A DNA stretch of 64,000 nt, taken from positions 310,001-374,000 of the forward strand of contig NZ_JACCFJ010000001.1 in NCBI RefSeq assembly GCF_013410345.1, written 5' to 3'. This stretch comes from Saccharopolyspora hordei. GTDB taxonomy: Bacteria > Actinomycetota > Actinomycetes > Mycobacteriales > Pseudonocardiaceae. Positions 50,613 through 60,448 of the stretch are shown in pieces (positions within the stretch are counted from its first letter, which is position 1; each line of letters begins with the position of its first letter). The translations under genes were made by a program, and so were the position numbers. The notes under the pieces are model-generated. The model did no database searches. It worked only from the letters and a program-made list of their open reading frames with translations, and was not told where the DNA came from.

Positions 50613-51875
50613 TCAGTCGCGGGTGCGCTGGCCCTTCGGCAGCGGCCGCTTCATGTTGTGCCGGGTCAGCTCGTTGATCTTGATGCGGGCGGTCTGGATC
50701 GCCTGCTGGGTGCCCGCGGCCGAGCGCCGGGCCTGCTTGAGCTCCTCGATCAGCTTCTCCCGGCGGGCCCGGCGGGCCGCGCTCGTGGTGCGCCCCTCGG
50801 CCGCCCGGTGCTGCAGGAACGCCAGCTCGGTGACCGCGATCTGGTAGTCCCGCACCGCCTTGGCCGCCTCGGACCCGGCGCTGCGGCGGACCTTGCGCAA
50901 CCAGCCCTTGCGGCCGGCGAGGGTGGCCAGCATCTCCATCTCGCTGCGCACGATCAGCCCGGCCCGCTCCAGCACCGGCAGCTGCTGGATGACGATCCGC
51001 TGCTCGCGCTTGCGCTGCCACACCACCAGCCAGAAGGTGCCCAGGAAGACCGGCACCATGATCAGGAAGTAGACGTTGAGGAACTCCGCCCCGCCCAGCA
51101 GCGTCGCCGCGTTCCACACCGCGTGCAGCAGGAACGCCGCCGCGAAGCCGCCGAGCAGGTAGCCCAGCCGCCGCTGCTTGTGGTCGGTGCGCGCGGCCAT
51201 CCCGATGCCGATGCCGAACATCGCGCTGAACAGCGGGTGCGAGAACGGCGCCAGCACGCCGCGCATGATGAACACCGCCAGCACGCCGCCGGCCGGGCCG
51301 CCGAAGCCGTCCACCGAGAACGCCTTGCCGAAGTACAGGATGTTCTCGGTGAACGCGAAGCCCGCCGCGGTCAGCGCCGCGTAGACGATGCCGTCCACCA
51401 TGCCGTTGAACTCCGACCGGCGCTTGAACCACAGCGCGACCACGAACAGGGCCTTCGCCGCCTCCTCCACCAGCGGGCCCATCACCGCGGTCAGGAAGAA
51501 CTTCTGGTCGCCCGCGCCGGCCACGGCGTCGGCGAGCTGGAGGACGGTGTCGTTGAGCAGCAGCGAGCAGGCGGTCGCCCCGCCCGCACCCCACAGGAAC
51601 GCGCCGAGCAGCAGCATCGGCGGTTCCGGCTCCCACCGGTCGATCCAGACGATCGCGGCGAACACCACGCCGACCGGCAGCAGCGCGGCGAGCGCACCGA
51701 CGAAGGCGGGCAGCGCGCCGACCCGCGACGTGGTGACACCGACCATCACCAGTCCGCAGATCCCGAGCACGATGAGGCCGGCGACCGGCCAACCGACGGC
51801 GTGGTGCTTCCGGGTCTGGAGCCTCCGCGCGCCGGACAGGTCGGCGGCGGGCCCCTGGAGATCAGGACTCGACAC
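50613..51875 (-). CDS. PrsW-family intramembrane metalloprotease
   Basis: A 420-residue polytopic protein. The catalytic motifs of the PrsW/CAAX group are present: [15 protein letters not shown] (EExxK), [15 protein letters not shown] (FxxxEN) and [13 protein letters not shown] plus [10 protein letters not shown] with the metal-binding His residues. There are about eight helices. A C-terminal basic, coiled-coil-like cytoplasmic tail of about 120 residues ([20 protein letters not shown]) is longer than usual. PrsW cleaves anti-sigma factors in Bacillus; the substrate here is unknown. It sits between the DUF6779 and DUF2520 genes. Confidence 0.87.
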   Translation of the reverse strand: MSSPDLQGPAADLSGARRLQTRKHHAVGWPVAGLIVLGICGLVMVGVTTSRVGALPAFVGALAALLPVGVVFAAIVWIDRWEPEPPMLLLGAFLWGAGGATACSLLLNDTVLQLADAVAGAGDQKFFLTAVMGPLVEEAAKALFVVALWFKRRSEFNGMVDGIVYAALTAAGFAFTENILYFGKAFSVDGFGGPAGGVLAVFIMRGVLAPFSHPLFSAMFGIGIGMAARTDHKQRRLGYLLGGFAAAFLLHAVWNAATLLGGAEFLNVYFLIMVPVFLGTFWLVVWQRKREQRIVIQQLPVLERAGLIVRSEMEMLATLAGRKGWLRKVRRSAGSEAAKAVRDYQIAVTELAFLQHRAAEGRTTSAARRARREKLIEELKQARRSAAGTQQAIQTARIKINELTRHNMKRPLPKGQRTRD

Positions 51876-51925
51876 GGGGAAAACCCTATTGAAGTGCGGA
51901 CAGCGACGCCCGGACAGTCACCTCG

Positions 51926-52777
51926 TCAGGCGCGTCGCCGCCGTCGGCGGGGCGTGTCCGGGGCAGCGCCGTAGGCCGCGATCAGGTCGTTGACCGAGGT
52001 CCCCTCGCTGTGCGCTCCCGCCGGGTCGGGTGCGGGCGGGTGCTCCGGCGTCGCCTTCGGGGGTTCCGGGGCGCGCTGCGGCGGTTCGTGGTGCACCGCC
52101 TCCGGGCGGCGCACGGGGGCCGGACGCGGCGGGTGCGCCTGGGCCGCCCGCGGTGCGAGGCGCGGGTGCGCCTTCGGGCGGTGCTCCGGCTGCTCACCGG
52201 ACAACCGGCTCATCAGGTCGGTGTTCTGCGCGGCGGGCGGGGACAGCTCCCGGCCCCGCGCGGGCTGGGCGAACGCGTTCGCCACGTTCTGCACCTTCTG
52301 GCCGCCCTCGTTCAGCGACCGCACCCGGGTGGACTCCGCGCGCAGCGCGACCCGCTCGAACAGCACGTCGCCGCCGACCACCTGCTCCAGGCTCGACCGC
52401 AGCTTCTGCAGTTCCTCCTGCAGGTGCTTCAGCTCGCCGGTGGTCTCCGCAGCCGCCTTCCGACGCGCCTCGGCCTCGGCCTCCAGCTCGAACTCGCGGC
52501 GGGCCGCGATCTCCCGCTCCAGCTCCAGCTCGTAGATCCGCTTCCGGTCCTCGACGGCCTTCTCGCCCTGCGCGACCCGGTGGCGCAACCGGGCCACCCC
52601 GAAGGCCCCGATCAGCGCCGACCACAGCGCGGCGACCAGGCCCAGCCGCAACAGGCGGGCGTCGTCACTGACCACCAGCACTGCGGTGGCGGCCGCGGCG
52701 AGCACGAGCGCGCCGACCCACAGGGCGGTCGAGCCACCAGCGCGGGTTCCGGTCTCGGTACTCCCACGGTCGGACAT
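51926..52777 (-). CDS. Membrane protein with coiled coil and Pro-rich tail (DUF6779-like)
   Basis: A 283-residue protein. Two helices at about 20-60 (TALWVGALVLAAAATAVLVV and LGLVAALWSALIGAFGVA) are followed by a strongly charged coiled coil (KAVEDRKRIYELELEREIAARREFELEAEAEARRKAAAETTGELKHLQEELQKL in segments). The C-terminal half is Pro/Ala/His-rich and ends in RRRRRRA. A comparable gene sits here in mycobacteria. The function is unknown; cell-envelope scaffolding is a guess. The ATG at 52777 begins MSDRGSTE. Confidence 0.78.
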   Translation of the reverse strand: MSDRGSTETGTRAGGSTALWVGALVLAAAATAVLVVSDDARLLRLGLVAALWSALIGAFGVARLRHRVAQGEKAVEDRKRIYELELEREIAARREFELEAEAEARRKAAAETTGELKHLQEELQKLRSSLEQVVGGDVLFERVALRAESTRVRSLNEGGQKVQNVANAFAQPARGRELSPPAAQNTDLMSRLSGEQPEHRPKAHPRLAPRAAQAHPPRPAPVRRPEAVHHEPPQRAPEPPKATPEHPPAPDPAGAHSEGTSVNDLIAAYGAAPDTPRRRRRRA

Positions 52778-52962
52778 GCCACCACGGTACCGGGCGTTTA
52801 TCAGTTCGAGACCTGAAGGCGAGCAACGCGACCCCAGTTTGCCCCTGGTGGCCCACACCGCGCACACCCGAACGGCCGCTCCCCGCCTGCTCTCCGGCGC
52901 GGCCGACGCCGAAAACGCTTGCCGCGCAAGGAGGTCCAGCGAGCCCTCACGCGATCGGGCGG

Positions 52963-53454
52963 TCAGCTCTCGTCTTCGTCGCGGGGCTCGTCCGGCTCGT
53001 CCGGGTTGCGCAGGCAGTGCTCCAGCCAGAGGCCCGCCGCGATGAGCGCCGCCGCGCTGACCAACCCGATCACCGACGCGGTGATGTCGGACTGCGCCGC
53101 GAGCACGGTCCCCGCGATCGGCAGCAGGTAGGCGCCGAGGCCGATCCACACCCCGGCCATGATCGCGCCCGCCATCGACGAGGCCTTGGCCAGCGCGACC
53201 GCGCGCGCCGCCGTCGGCCCGTCCAGCGGCTCGGTGCCCGGCTTGCGCTTCACCCGCGGGCGCACGAGGAGCGCGAGGACCAGGTCCACGACCGCGATGA
53301 GCAGCAGCGTCGCCCCGGCCAGCAGCGGCAGCTGCGGCAGGTCACCGTAGCTGACCCGGACCAGCAGGAAGACCACGACCGCCGCGGCCACGCCACCGGT
53401 GATCAGCTGGCGGGGCTTGGTGAAGGAGAGGTGCTCTGCTTGTCGCGGTGCCAC
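52963..53454 (-). CDS. DUF3180 membrane protein
   Basis: A 163-residue protein with four helices: TGGVAAAVVVFLLVRVSYG, LPLLAGATLLLIAVVDLVLALLV, MAGAIMAGVWIGLGAYLLPIAG and ASVIGLVSAAALIAAGLWLEHC. The N-terminal FTKPRQLI, the conserved ALAKASSMAGA and the acidic tail RDEDES are typical of DUF3180. In mycobacteria it follows folK directly; here a divergent MerR gene and a repeat array intervene. The GTG at 53454 is chosen because residues upstream are unlike the family. Confidence 0.83.
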   Translation of the reverse strand: MAPRQAEHLSFTKPRQLITGGVAAAVVVFLLVRVSYGDLPQLPLLAGATLLLIAVVDLVLALLVRPRVKRKPGTEPLDGPTAARAVALAKASSMAGAIMAGVWIGLGAYLLPIAGTVLAAQSDITASVIGLVSAAALIAAGLWLEHCLRNPDEPDEPRDEDES

Positions 53455-53542
53455 AGGTCCAGGATCGCACCCGGGTTCGCGGCGGCGAGTTCCGGGCGCG
53501 CCGCACGCGGGTCTTGAGTCTCCCCCGACGGGAAGGTCGAAG

Positions 53543-54493
53543 GTGGTCGACGTGGACGACACCCGCTACACGATCGGCGAACTGGCCCGCCGCACGGGCC
53601 TGAGCGTGAAGACGATCCGGTTCTACTCCGACACCGGCGTGGTGCCGCCCACCGACCGCACCGCGGCCGGGTACCGCTTGTACGACGTCACGGCGGTCAG
53701 CCGCCTGGAACTGGTGCGCACGCTCCGGGAGCTGGGGGCCGGGCTGGACGAGGTCAAGCGGGTGCTGGCCCGCGAGATGACGCTCGCGCAGCTGGCCGGC
53801 ACCCACCTGGAGCTGCTGGAGCAGCAGATGCGCGTGCTGCGCACCCGGCGAGCCGTGCTGCGGGCGGTCGTGAAGGCCGACCGTTCGACCGAAGAGGTGA
53901 GACTGATGCAGGAACTGGCGACGATGTCCGACGAGGAGCGCAACCGGCTCATCGACGAGTTCTGGGACGAGGTCAGCGCGGACCTGGCGGTGACCCCGGG
54001 CTTCACCGAGTGGATGCGCTCGGCGAAGCCGAACCTGCCCGACGACCCGAGCACCGAGCAGCTGCAGGCCTGGATCGAGCTCGCCGAACTGGTGCAGGAC
54101 CAGGACTTCCGCCGCGCGGTGCGGGCGCTGTACGAGGAGCACGCGCGGCGCCGCGAGGCCGGTGAGCAGATGGTCGGCCCGGAGACCGCGCCGAAGTGGT
54201 GGGCGATCACCGACGAGGCGAAGAGCGCTGCCGAGTCGGGTCTGGCGCCGGACGGCCCCGAGGGCGCCGCCCTGGCGGACCGGGTGATGGCGCTGGCCGG
54301 CGAGGAGTGGGGGCGGCCGGACTCGCCGGAGTTCCGCCGCGAGATGGCCGACCACTACGCCGAGGGGACCGACGAGCGGATGTCCCGCTACTGGGAACTG
54401 CTGGCGATCATGAACGACTGGCCGCGGCACCCGGTCACCACCGAGTCGGCCCGCTGGCTCGCCGAAGCCCTCCGCGCCTCCACCCACTCGTGA
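53543..54493 (+). CDS. MerR-family transcriptional regulator with helical C-terminal domain
   Basis: A 316-residue regulator. The N-terminal winged HTH is YTIGELARRTGLSVKTIRFYSDTGVVPPTDRTAAGYRLYDVTAVSRLELVRTLRELG (in segments), followed by a coiled coil (LAGTHLELLEQQMRVLRTRRAVLRAVVKA). The long C-terminal region of about 190 residues (MSDEERNRLIDEFWDEV...YWELLAIMNDWPR) is helical and might bind a ligand, like TipA-type proteins, but no known pocket is recognised. It runs opposite to the surrounding operon. Its TGA lies inside the first repeat of a hairpin array. GTG 53543 and GTG 53552 are both possible starts. Confidence 0.85.
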   Translation: MVDVDDTRYTIGELARRTGLSVKTIRFYSDTGVVPPTDRTAAGYRLYDVTAVSRLELVRTLRELGAGLDEVKRVLAREMTLAQLAGTHLELLEQQMRVLRTRRAVLRAVVKADRSTEEVRLMQELATMSDEERNRLIDEFWDEVSADLAVTPGFTEWMRSAKPNLPDDPSTEQLQAWIELAELVQDQDFRRAVRALYEEHARRREAGEQMVGPETAPKWWAITDEAKSAAESGLAPDGPEGAALADRVMALAGEEWGRPDSPEFRREMADHYAEGTDERMSRYWELLAIMNDWPRHPVTTESARWLAEALRASTHS

Positions 54494-54807
54494 GCGCAGA
54501 AACCGCCCACAACCGGCTCCTCCACGCACGACCCCACTGAACGGCCCGGGGACCGGTCGTGAGTGCGAAAACCGGCTGGAACCGGCCTCCCCACTCACGA
54601 CCCCGGTGACCAGGTCAGGGACCGGTCGTGAGTGCAGAAACCGCCCAGAACCGGCATTCGCACTCACAACCACGCTGAGCGGGTCCGATCCGGTCGTGAG
54701 TGCAGAAACCGGCTGGAACCGGCCTCCCCACTCACGACTGCGGTGAGCGGGTCGGGGGTGGTCGTGAGTGCGGAGGCCGGTTGGGACCGGTTTTCGCGCT
54801 CACGACC
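54486..54807 (+). repeat. Tandem array of five 48-nt hairpin repeats
   Basis: Five units start at 54486, 54555, 54624, 54692 and 54760, a period of 69, 69, 68 and 68 bp. Each unit is about 48 nt: GGTCGTGAGTG ... CACTCACGACC arms (11 bp, perfect in unit 2, one change in units 3, 4 and 5, degenerate in unit 1) around a centre containing ACCGG copies. Spacers of 20-21 bp are similar but less conserved. The array fills the gap between the convergent merR and folK stops: unit 1 contains the merR TGA and folK ends 7 bp past unit 5. Units 1/3 and 2/4 resemble each other most. No ORF is convincing. Confidence 0.88.
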
Positions 54808-54813
54808 GCGGGG

Positions 54814-55308
54814 TCAGGTGAGGGTGAGGTCGGGGCGGAGGTGGACGTCGGCGATGTCGGCCGGGGGCAGGGCCTCCAGGAGGTCGGCCACCCGGCCGTG
54901 GCCGGGGAGCTCGGCGTCGGGGTCGATGGCCAGCCACGGGACGAGCACCGTCGCCCGGCTCGGCGTGCCCGGGTGCGGGAGCAGCAGCTCCGGGTCCTCG
55001 CTGCGGACGTCGTCCACGGTGACCACGTCGACGTCCAGGGTGCGCGGGCCCCAGCGCTGCTCGCGCACCCGCTCCGCCTGCTGCTCCAGCCGCTGCCCGC
55101 GGCGCAGCCAGCCCCACGCGTCCACGTCCGGGGACTCGACGACGATCACCGCGTTGAGGAAGTCCGGCTGGTCGGTGACGCCCCACGGTGCGGTCTCGTA
55201 CACCGGCGACGCCGCGACCAGCACGTCGGCGAACCCGGACACGGCGAGCCGGAGGTGGCCGAGCCGGTCCCCGAGGTTGGACCCCAGCGACAGCACCGCC
55301 CTGCTCAT
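54814..55308 (-). CDS. folK: 6-hydroxymethyl-dihydropterin pyrophosphokinase
   Basis: A 164-residue HPPK. The pattern VLSLGSNLGDRLGHLRLAV, VYETAPWGVTDQPDFLNAV, GPRTLDVDVVTVDD and LLPHPGTPSRATVLVPWLAI contains the family's pterin- and ATP-binding residues. It transfers pyrophosphate from ATP to 6-hydroxymethyl-dihydropterin before FolP. The ATG follows GAGGAGGCGAG. It is the last gene of folE-folP-folB-folK and runs into the hairpin array. Confidence 0.95.
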   Translation of the reverse strand: MSRAVLSLGSNLGDRLGHLRLAVSGFADVLVAASPVYETAPWGVTDQPDFLNAVIVVESPDVDAWGWLRRGQRLEQQAERVREQRWGPRTLDVDVVTVDDVRSEDPELLLPHPGTPSRATVLVPWLAIDPDAELPGHGRVADLLEALPPADIADVHLRPDLTLT

Positions 55309-55354
55309 CTCGCCTCCTCAGCCCGGCCCCACGACGGGGGCTGCCACTTGCGAC

Positions 55355-55744
55355 CTACGCCGGGACCGCCTTGCCGCGGCCACCGCGGCGGGACCGGCGG
55401 ATGGTCACCGCCACGTCCGCGAACTCCAGCGGGATCGGCGCGTTCGGCTTGTGGATGGTGACCTCGGCGGCGTGCACCCGCTCGTCGGTCATCACGTCGT
55501 CGGCGATCTCGCCCGCCACGGCCTCGATGAGGTCCTTCGGCGGCCCGGCCACGATCGCCGCCGCGCGCTCGGCCAGCTCCCCGTAGTGCAGGGTCTTGGC
55601 CAGGTCGTCGCTGGTCGCGGCCTCGCCGAGGTCGATCCAGACGGTGATGTCGACGAGGAAGTCCTGGCCGTCGCGCTTCTCGTGGTCGAAGACGCCGTGG
55701 TGGCCGCGCACCTTCAGGCCGGTCAGCGTGATCCGGTCAGCCAC
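55355..55744 (-). CDS. folB: Dihydroneopterin aldolase
   Basis: A 129-residue protein of the T-fold family. [34 protein letters not shown] is the conserved start, with the active-site Glu and Tyr/His environment, and [21 protein letters not shown] follows. It cleaves dihydroneopterin to 6-hydroxymethyl-dihydropterin and glycolaldehyde. The GTG overlaps the folP 3' end by 8 bases, so translation is coupled. Confidence 0.95.
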   Translation of the reverse strand: MADRITLTGLKVRGHHGVFDHEKRDGQDFLVDITVWIDLGEAATSDDLAKTLHYGELAERAAAIVAGPPKDLIEAVAGEIADDVMTDERVHAAEVTIHKPNAPIPLEFADVAVTIRRSRRGGRGKAVPA

Positions 55745-56585
55745 CGAACTCCCCTCCGCTGCGCCACGCCGCGGTGACCGCGACGGCGTCCAACGACCGC
55801 CGCACGTCGTGCACCCGGACTCCCCACGCCCCGCGGTCGGCGGCCAGCGCCGAGACCACCGCGGTGGCCGTCTCGCGCCCGGCGGGCGGGCGCGGGTCGC
55901 CCTCGCCGTCGGCCAGCAGCCGGCCGAGGAAGCGCTTGCGCGAGGCGCCGACCAGCACCGGGAAGCCCAGGTCGACGAAGACGTCCAGCCGTTGCAGCAG
56001 CTGCCAGTCGTGCCGCCCGGTCTTGGCGAAGCCCAGCCCCGGGTCCAGCACGACGGCGTCCTCCGCGACCCCGGCCCGCAGCGCCACGTCGACCTGCCGC
56101 AGCAGCTCGTCGCGCACCTCCGCCACCACGTCGGAGTACGTGGCGAGGCTGTTCATGTCCTTGCTGTGACCGCGCCAGTGCATCAGCACCCACGGCAGCC
56201 CGGTGTCGGCGGCCACGTGCACCATGTCCGGGTCGGCCAGCCCGCCGGACACGTCGTTGATCACCGCCGCCCCGGCCTCCGCGGTGGCCGCGGCGACCTT
56301 CGCGCGGGTGGTGTCCACGCTGACCGGCACGCCCGCCGCGACGAGCTCGCGGACCACGGGCAGCACCCGGGCGATCTCGGTGCCGGCGTCGACGCGGTCC
56401 GCGCCCGGCCGGGTCGACTCCCCGCCGACGTCGATGATGTCCGCGCCCATCCGGTGCATCTCCACGCCGTGCGCGATGGCCGCGTCGCGGTCCAGGTAGC
56501 GCCCGCCGTCGGAGAACGAGTCCGGCGTCACGTTCAGCACGCCCATCACCGCGCAGCGCGGCGGGTTCGGCAACCGCGGGTGCAT
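55737..56585 (-). CDS. folP: Dihydropteroate synthase
   Basis: A 282-residue TIM-barrel enzyme, the sulfonamide target. [56 protein letters not shown] and [15 protein letters not shown] are the canonical motifs. It condenses 4-aminobenzoate with the pterin pyrophosphate. The ATG at 56585 overlaps the folE stop by one base (TGATG), so a longer N-terminal extension is not supported. Confidence 0.96.
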   Translation of the reverse strand: MHPRLPNPPRCAVMGVLNVTPDSFSDGGRYLDRDAAIAHGVEMHRMGADIIDVGGESTRPGADRVDAGTEIARVLPVVRELVAAGVPVSVDTTRAKVAAATAEAGAAVINDVSGGLADPDMVHVAADTGLPWVLMHWRGHSKDMNSLATYSDVVAEVRDELLRQVDVALRAGVAEDAVVLDPGLGFAKTGRHDWQLLQRLDVFVDLGFPVLVGASRKRFLGRLLADGEGDPRPPAGRETATAVVSALAADRGAWGVRVHDVRRSLDAVAVTAAWRSGGEFGG

Positions 56586-57223
56586 CAGCGTCCCCTGATC
56601 AGCGACAACGCCTCGGCGCGCGAGGACGCCGAGCTGCGGAACAGGCCGCGCACGGCCGACGTCGTGGTGGTGGACCCGGCCTTGCGCACCCCGCGCATGC
56701 CCATGCACAGGTGCTCGGCCTCGATCACCACGATCACCCCGCGCGGCTCCAGCCGGCGCACCAGGGCGTCGGCGACCTGCGAGGTCAGCCGCTCCTGCAC
56801 CTGCGGCCGCCGGGCGTACAGGTCGACCAGCCGCGCGAGCTTGGACAGGCCGGTCACCCGGCCCTGCTCGTTCGGGATGTAGCCGACGTGCGCGATGCCG
56901 TGGAACGGCAGCAGGTGGTGCTCGCACTGCGAGTACACCGGGATGTCGCGGACCAGGACGAGCTCCTCGTGGGCCTCGTCGAAGGTCTTGTCCAGGACCT
57001 CGTCCGGGTTGGTGTAGAGCCCGGCGAACAGCTCGCGGTAGGCGCGGGCGACGCGCGCCGGGGTGTCCCGCAGGCCTTCGCGCTCCGGGTCCTCACCGGC
57101 GGCGAGCAGGAGCTCCCGCACCGCGTTCTCGGCGCGCTCCTGGTCGAACTGGGGCACGTGGGGAGAGCCGTCGGGGCGGGCGTCGACTCCCGCCCCGATC
57201 GGCTCGTCGACCGGACTGGTCAA
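56585..57223 (-). CDS. folE: GTP cyclohydrolase I
   Basis: A 212-residue enzyme that opens GTP to dihydroneopterin triphosphate. [56 protein letters not shown] (in segments) holds the Zn ligands (Cys, His) and substrate residues; [14 protein letters not shown] provides the last Zn Cys. The N-terminal about 25 residues are variable. It is first of the fol operon, 45 bp after ftsH, likely read through from it. Confidence 0.96.
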   Translation of the reverse strand: MTSPVDEPIGAGVDARPDGSPHVPQFDQERAENAVRELLLAAGEDPEREGLRDTPARVARAYRELFAGLYTNPDEVLDKTFDEAHEELVLVRDIPVYSQCEHHLLPFHGIAHVGYIPNEQGRVTGLSKLARLVDLYARRPQVQERLTSQVADALVRRLEPRGVIVVIEAEHLCMGMRGVRKAGSTTTTSAVRGLFRSSASSRAEALSLIRGR

Positions 57224-57268
57224 TTCGTCGTTCCTCCACTGGCTGGGTCGCCCTGCGGCGAACCAGCA

Positions 57269-59605
57269 TCAGCGGCTCTGGTTGCCGCTGCCGTTGTCCT
57301 GCGCGGAGTCCGGGCCCTCCGGCCGGTCCTCGGACTGCTGCTCGCCGTGCTCCGGCGTCGTCGGGTGCTCGGCCTGCTGCGGGCCGCGCTCCCAGGACGG
57401 CGTCCAGTTGTACTGGCCGCCGGAGTACTGCGAGGAGCCCGACGGCGTGGTCGCCGGGGTCCAGCCGGGCGGGGCGCCGTAGTTCGGCGGCACCGCCTGC
57501 GGCGCCTGGCTGGACTGGCCGTACTGGCCGGGCTGCTGCTGCGGCTGCTGGATCTGCACCGTGCCCTGGCCGGCACCGGCGCCGGCCGGCTCCTGCTGGC
57601 CGTAGCCCGGCGCAGCGCCGTTCTGGTTGGCCACCGGGGTCGGCGTCGGGGTCGGCTCCTCCTTGACCGGGGGCCACGGCTCGCCGCGCTCCTTGGCCAG
57701 CTCACCGGGGGTCTTGATCGGCGGCTTGTCCGACGGCGTGCGCCCACCGAAGTCGTTGAACGCGGTGATCCTGGGCCGCTTCTCCACGCGGGCGAAGATC
57801 CGCTCCAGGTCCTTGCGGTTCAGCGTCTCCTTCTCGATGAGCTCCAGCACGAGGTCGTCGAGCACGTCGCGGTAGGTGTTGAGCACCTCCCACGCCTCGG
57901 TGTGCGCGGCCTCGATGAGGCGCCGCACCTCCTCGTCGATCTCGTGCGCGACCTCCAGCGAGTAGTTCGGCTGCTGGCCGGCGGTGCGACCGAGGAACGG
58001 GTCGCCCTCCTCCTTGCCGTACTTGACCGCGCCGAGGCGGGCGGTCATGCCGTACTCGGTGACCATCGCGCGGGCGATCTTGGTGGCCTGCTCGATGTCG
58101 CTGGAGGCGCCGGTGGTCGGCTCGTGGAAGACCAGCTCCTCGGCGGAGCGACCGCCCAGCGCGAACACCAGCCGGGCGATCATCTCCGAGCGGGTCATCA
58201 TGTCCTTGTCGTCCTCGGGGACGACGAGCGCGTGCCCGCCGGTGCGGCCGCGCGGCAGGATCGTGAGCTTGTAGACCGGCTCCAGGTCGGGCATCGCCCA
58301 CGCGGCGAGGGCGTGGCCGCCCTCGTGGTAGGCGGTGATCTTCTTGTCCCGCTCCGAGATGATCTTGCTCTTCCGGCGCGGGCCGCCGACCACCCGGTCG
58401 ACCGCCTCCTCCAGCGCCGCGGCGGTGATCAGCTGGCCGTTCTCGCGCGCGGTGAGCAGCGCGGCCTCGTTGATCACGTTCTCCAGGTCGGCGCCGGAGA
58501 AGCCGACGGTGCGCTTGGCCAGGCTCTCCAGGTCGACGTCCTGGGCCAGCGGCTTGCCCTTGGAGTGCACGCCCAGGATCGCGCGGCGGCCGCGCAGGTC
58601 GGGCGCGGACACCGGGATCTGCCGGTCGAAGCGGCCCGGGCGCAGCAGCGCCGGGTCGAGGATGTCCGGGCGGTTGGTGGCGGCGATGAGGATGATGCCG
58701 CCGCGGGAGTCGAAGCCGTCCATCTCGACCAGCAGCTGGTTGAGGGTCTGCTCCCGCTCGTCGTGCCCGCCGCCGAGGCCGGCGCCGCGCTGGCGGCCGA
58801 CCGCGTCGATCTCGTCGACGAAGATGATGCACGGCGCGTTCTGCTTGGCCTGCTCGAACAGATCGCGCACGCGGGAGGCGCCGACACCGACGAACATCTC
58901 GACGAAGTCGGAACCGGAGATCGAGTAGAACGGCACCCCGGCCTCACCGGCGACCGCGCGCGCCAGCAGCGTCTTGCCGGTGCCGGGTGGGCCGTAGAGC
59001 AGCACGCCCTTGGGGATCTTCGCCCCGAGCGCCTGGTAGCGGCCGGGGTTCTGCAGGAAGTCCTTGATCTCGTGCAGCTCCTCGACGGCCTCGTCGGCGC
59101 CCGCGACGTCGGCGAACAACGTCTTGGGCATGTCCTTGGTCAGCTGCTTGGCCTTGGACTTGCCGAAGTTCAGGACGCGGTTGCCGCCGCCCTGGACGTT
59201 GTTCATCATCCACATCAGCAGCAGCACGAGCAGACCGATGGGCACCAGGTAGAACAGCATCTGCACCCAGAACGAGTCCTGGGAGACCTTGGTGTTCCAG
59301 GTCGGCACGTGGGCGTTGCGGATCTCGTCGACCACCTGGTCGGTGGCCCCCGCCGGGTACTGCGCGATCAGCTGGTTGCTGCCGTCGAAGCTCTGGCCGT
59401 CGTTCAGGGTCAGGCGGACCCGCTGCTCCTTGTCCTCGATGGTCGCTTCTTTGACCTTGCCCTGAGCGATCTGCTCGAGTGCCTGCGACGTGGAGACCTC
59501 GCGGTACGCGCGCGTCTCGTCGAAGAGCACGTTGAAGGACATGATCAGCAGAAATGCGACGAGGATCCACAGCAGCGGATTCCGGAGCAGGCGCTTTCGG
59601 TCCAT
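57269..59605 (-). CDS. ftsH: ATP-dependent zinc metalloprotease FtsH
   Basis: A 778-residue membrane AAA protease. Two N-terminal helices (about 7-25 and 110-128) flank a small periplasmic domain. The AAA domain has Walker [14 protein letters not shown], Walker [10 protein letters not shown] and the SRH GRFDRQI. The zinc site is [12 protein letters not shown]. The C-terminal about 150 residues are Pro/Gln/Gly-rich and probably disordered, longer than in E. coli but typical of actinobacteria. It degrades membrane and regulatory proteins. The ATG at 59605 begins MDRKRLLRN. Confidence 0.97.
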   Translation of the reverse strand: MDRKRLLRNPLLWILVAFLLIMSFNVLFDETRAYREVSTSQALEQIAQGKVKEATIEDKEQRVRLTLNDGQSFDGSNQLIAQYPAGATDQVVDEIRNAHVPTWNTKVSQDSFWVQMLFYLVPIGLLVLLLMWMMNNVQGGGNRVLNFGKSKAKQLTKDMPKTLFADVAGADEAVEELHEIKDFLQNPGRYQALGAKIPKGVLLYGPPGTGKTLLARAVAGEAGVPFYSISGSDFVEMFVGVGASRVRDLFEQAKQNAPCIIFVDEIDAVGRQRGAGLGGGHDEREQTLNQLLVEMDGFDSRGGIILIAATNRPDILDPALLRPGRFDRQIPVSAPDLRGRRAILGVHSKGKPLAQDVDLESLAKRTVGFSGADLENVINEAALLTARENGQLITAAALEEAVDRVVGGPRRKSKIISERDKKITAYHEGGHALAAWAMPDLEPVYKLTILPRGRTGGHALVVPEDDKDMMTRSEMIARLVFALGGRSAEELVFHEPTTGASSDIEQATKIARAMVTEYGMTARLGAVKYGKEEGDPFLGRTAGQQPNYSLEVAHEIDEEVRRLIEAAHTEAWEVLNTYRDVLDDLVLELIEKETLNRKDLERIFARVEKRPRITAFNDFGGRTPSDKPPIKTPGELAKERGEPWPPVKEEPTPTPTPVANQNGAAPGYGQQEPAGAGAGQGTVQIQQPQQQPGQYGQSSQAPQAVPPNYGAPPGWTPATTPSGSSQYSGGQYNWTPSWERGPQQAEHPTTPEHGEQQSEDRPEGPDSAQDNGSGNQSR

Positions 59606-59703
59606 TCACTTGCGGCCGACGGGCGGCCTCGACCCTCCCTGACTGTCACTTCGGGCGACGGCTGTTCGGCAGACACACTTCATCGTCGCCGTCAACCCCT
59701 TCA

Positions 59704-59772
59704 GACCAGCGTACCGGCCGACGTGCGGGCCCGACCACGCCGAGCCCGGCACAGGGCGACCAGCGTATCCGG
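59704..59772 (-). promoter_or_regulatory. Duplicated TACGCTGGTC elements upstream of ftsH
   Basis: On the minus strand CCGGTACGCTGGTC (59704-59717) and CCGGATACGCTGGTC (59758-59772) occur 54 bp apart, about 100 and 155 bp before the ftsH ATG. TACGCT could serve as -10 in both, or the pair could be a protein-binding site. Experimental support is lacking. Confidence 0.35.
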
Positions 59773-59825
59773 TCGGCCCGCCGCCATGGGGCTGGAGGGT
59801 CGAACCGGACACCGCCCGGGGCACC

Positions 59826-60380
<555 letters not shown>

Positions 60381-60448
60381 GGCCCGGATTCCCCTCTTCG
60401 TCGGATCGGTTTCCCCCCGGGTGCTGCGCGCGCCCCAGCCTCGACAAG

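Noticed and set aside
48670-51792. 1040-residue minus-strand frame covering panC and upstream genes
   Set aside because: Only its last about 300 residues (panC) are protein-like. The rest is out of frame with the DUF2520 and PrsW genes.
54486-54807. CRISPR-like look of the regular repeats with 20-21 bp spacers
   Set aside because: Spacers resemble each other, repeats are imperfect and 48 nt long, and no cas gene is in the window.
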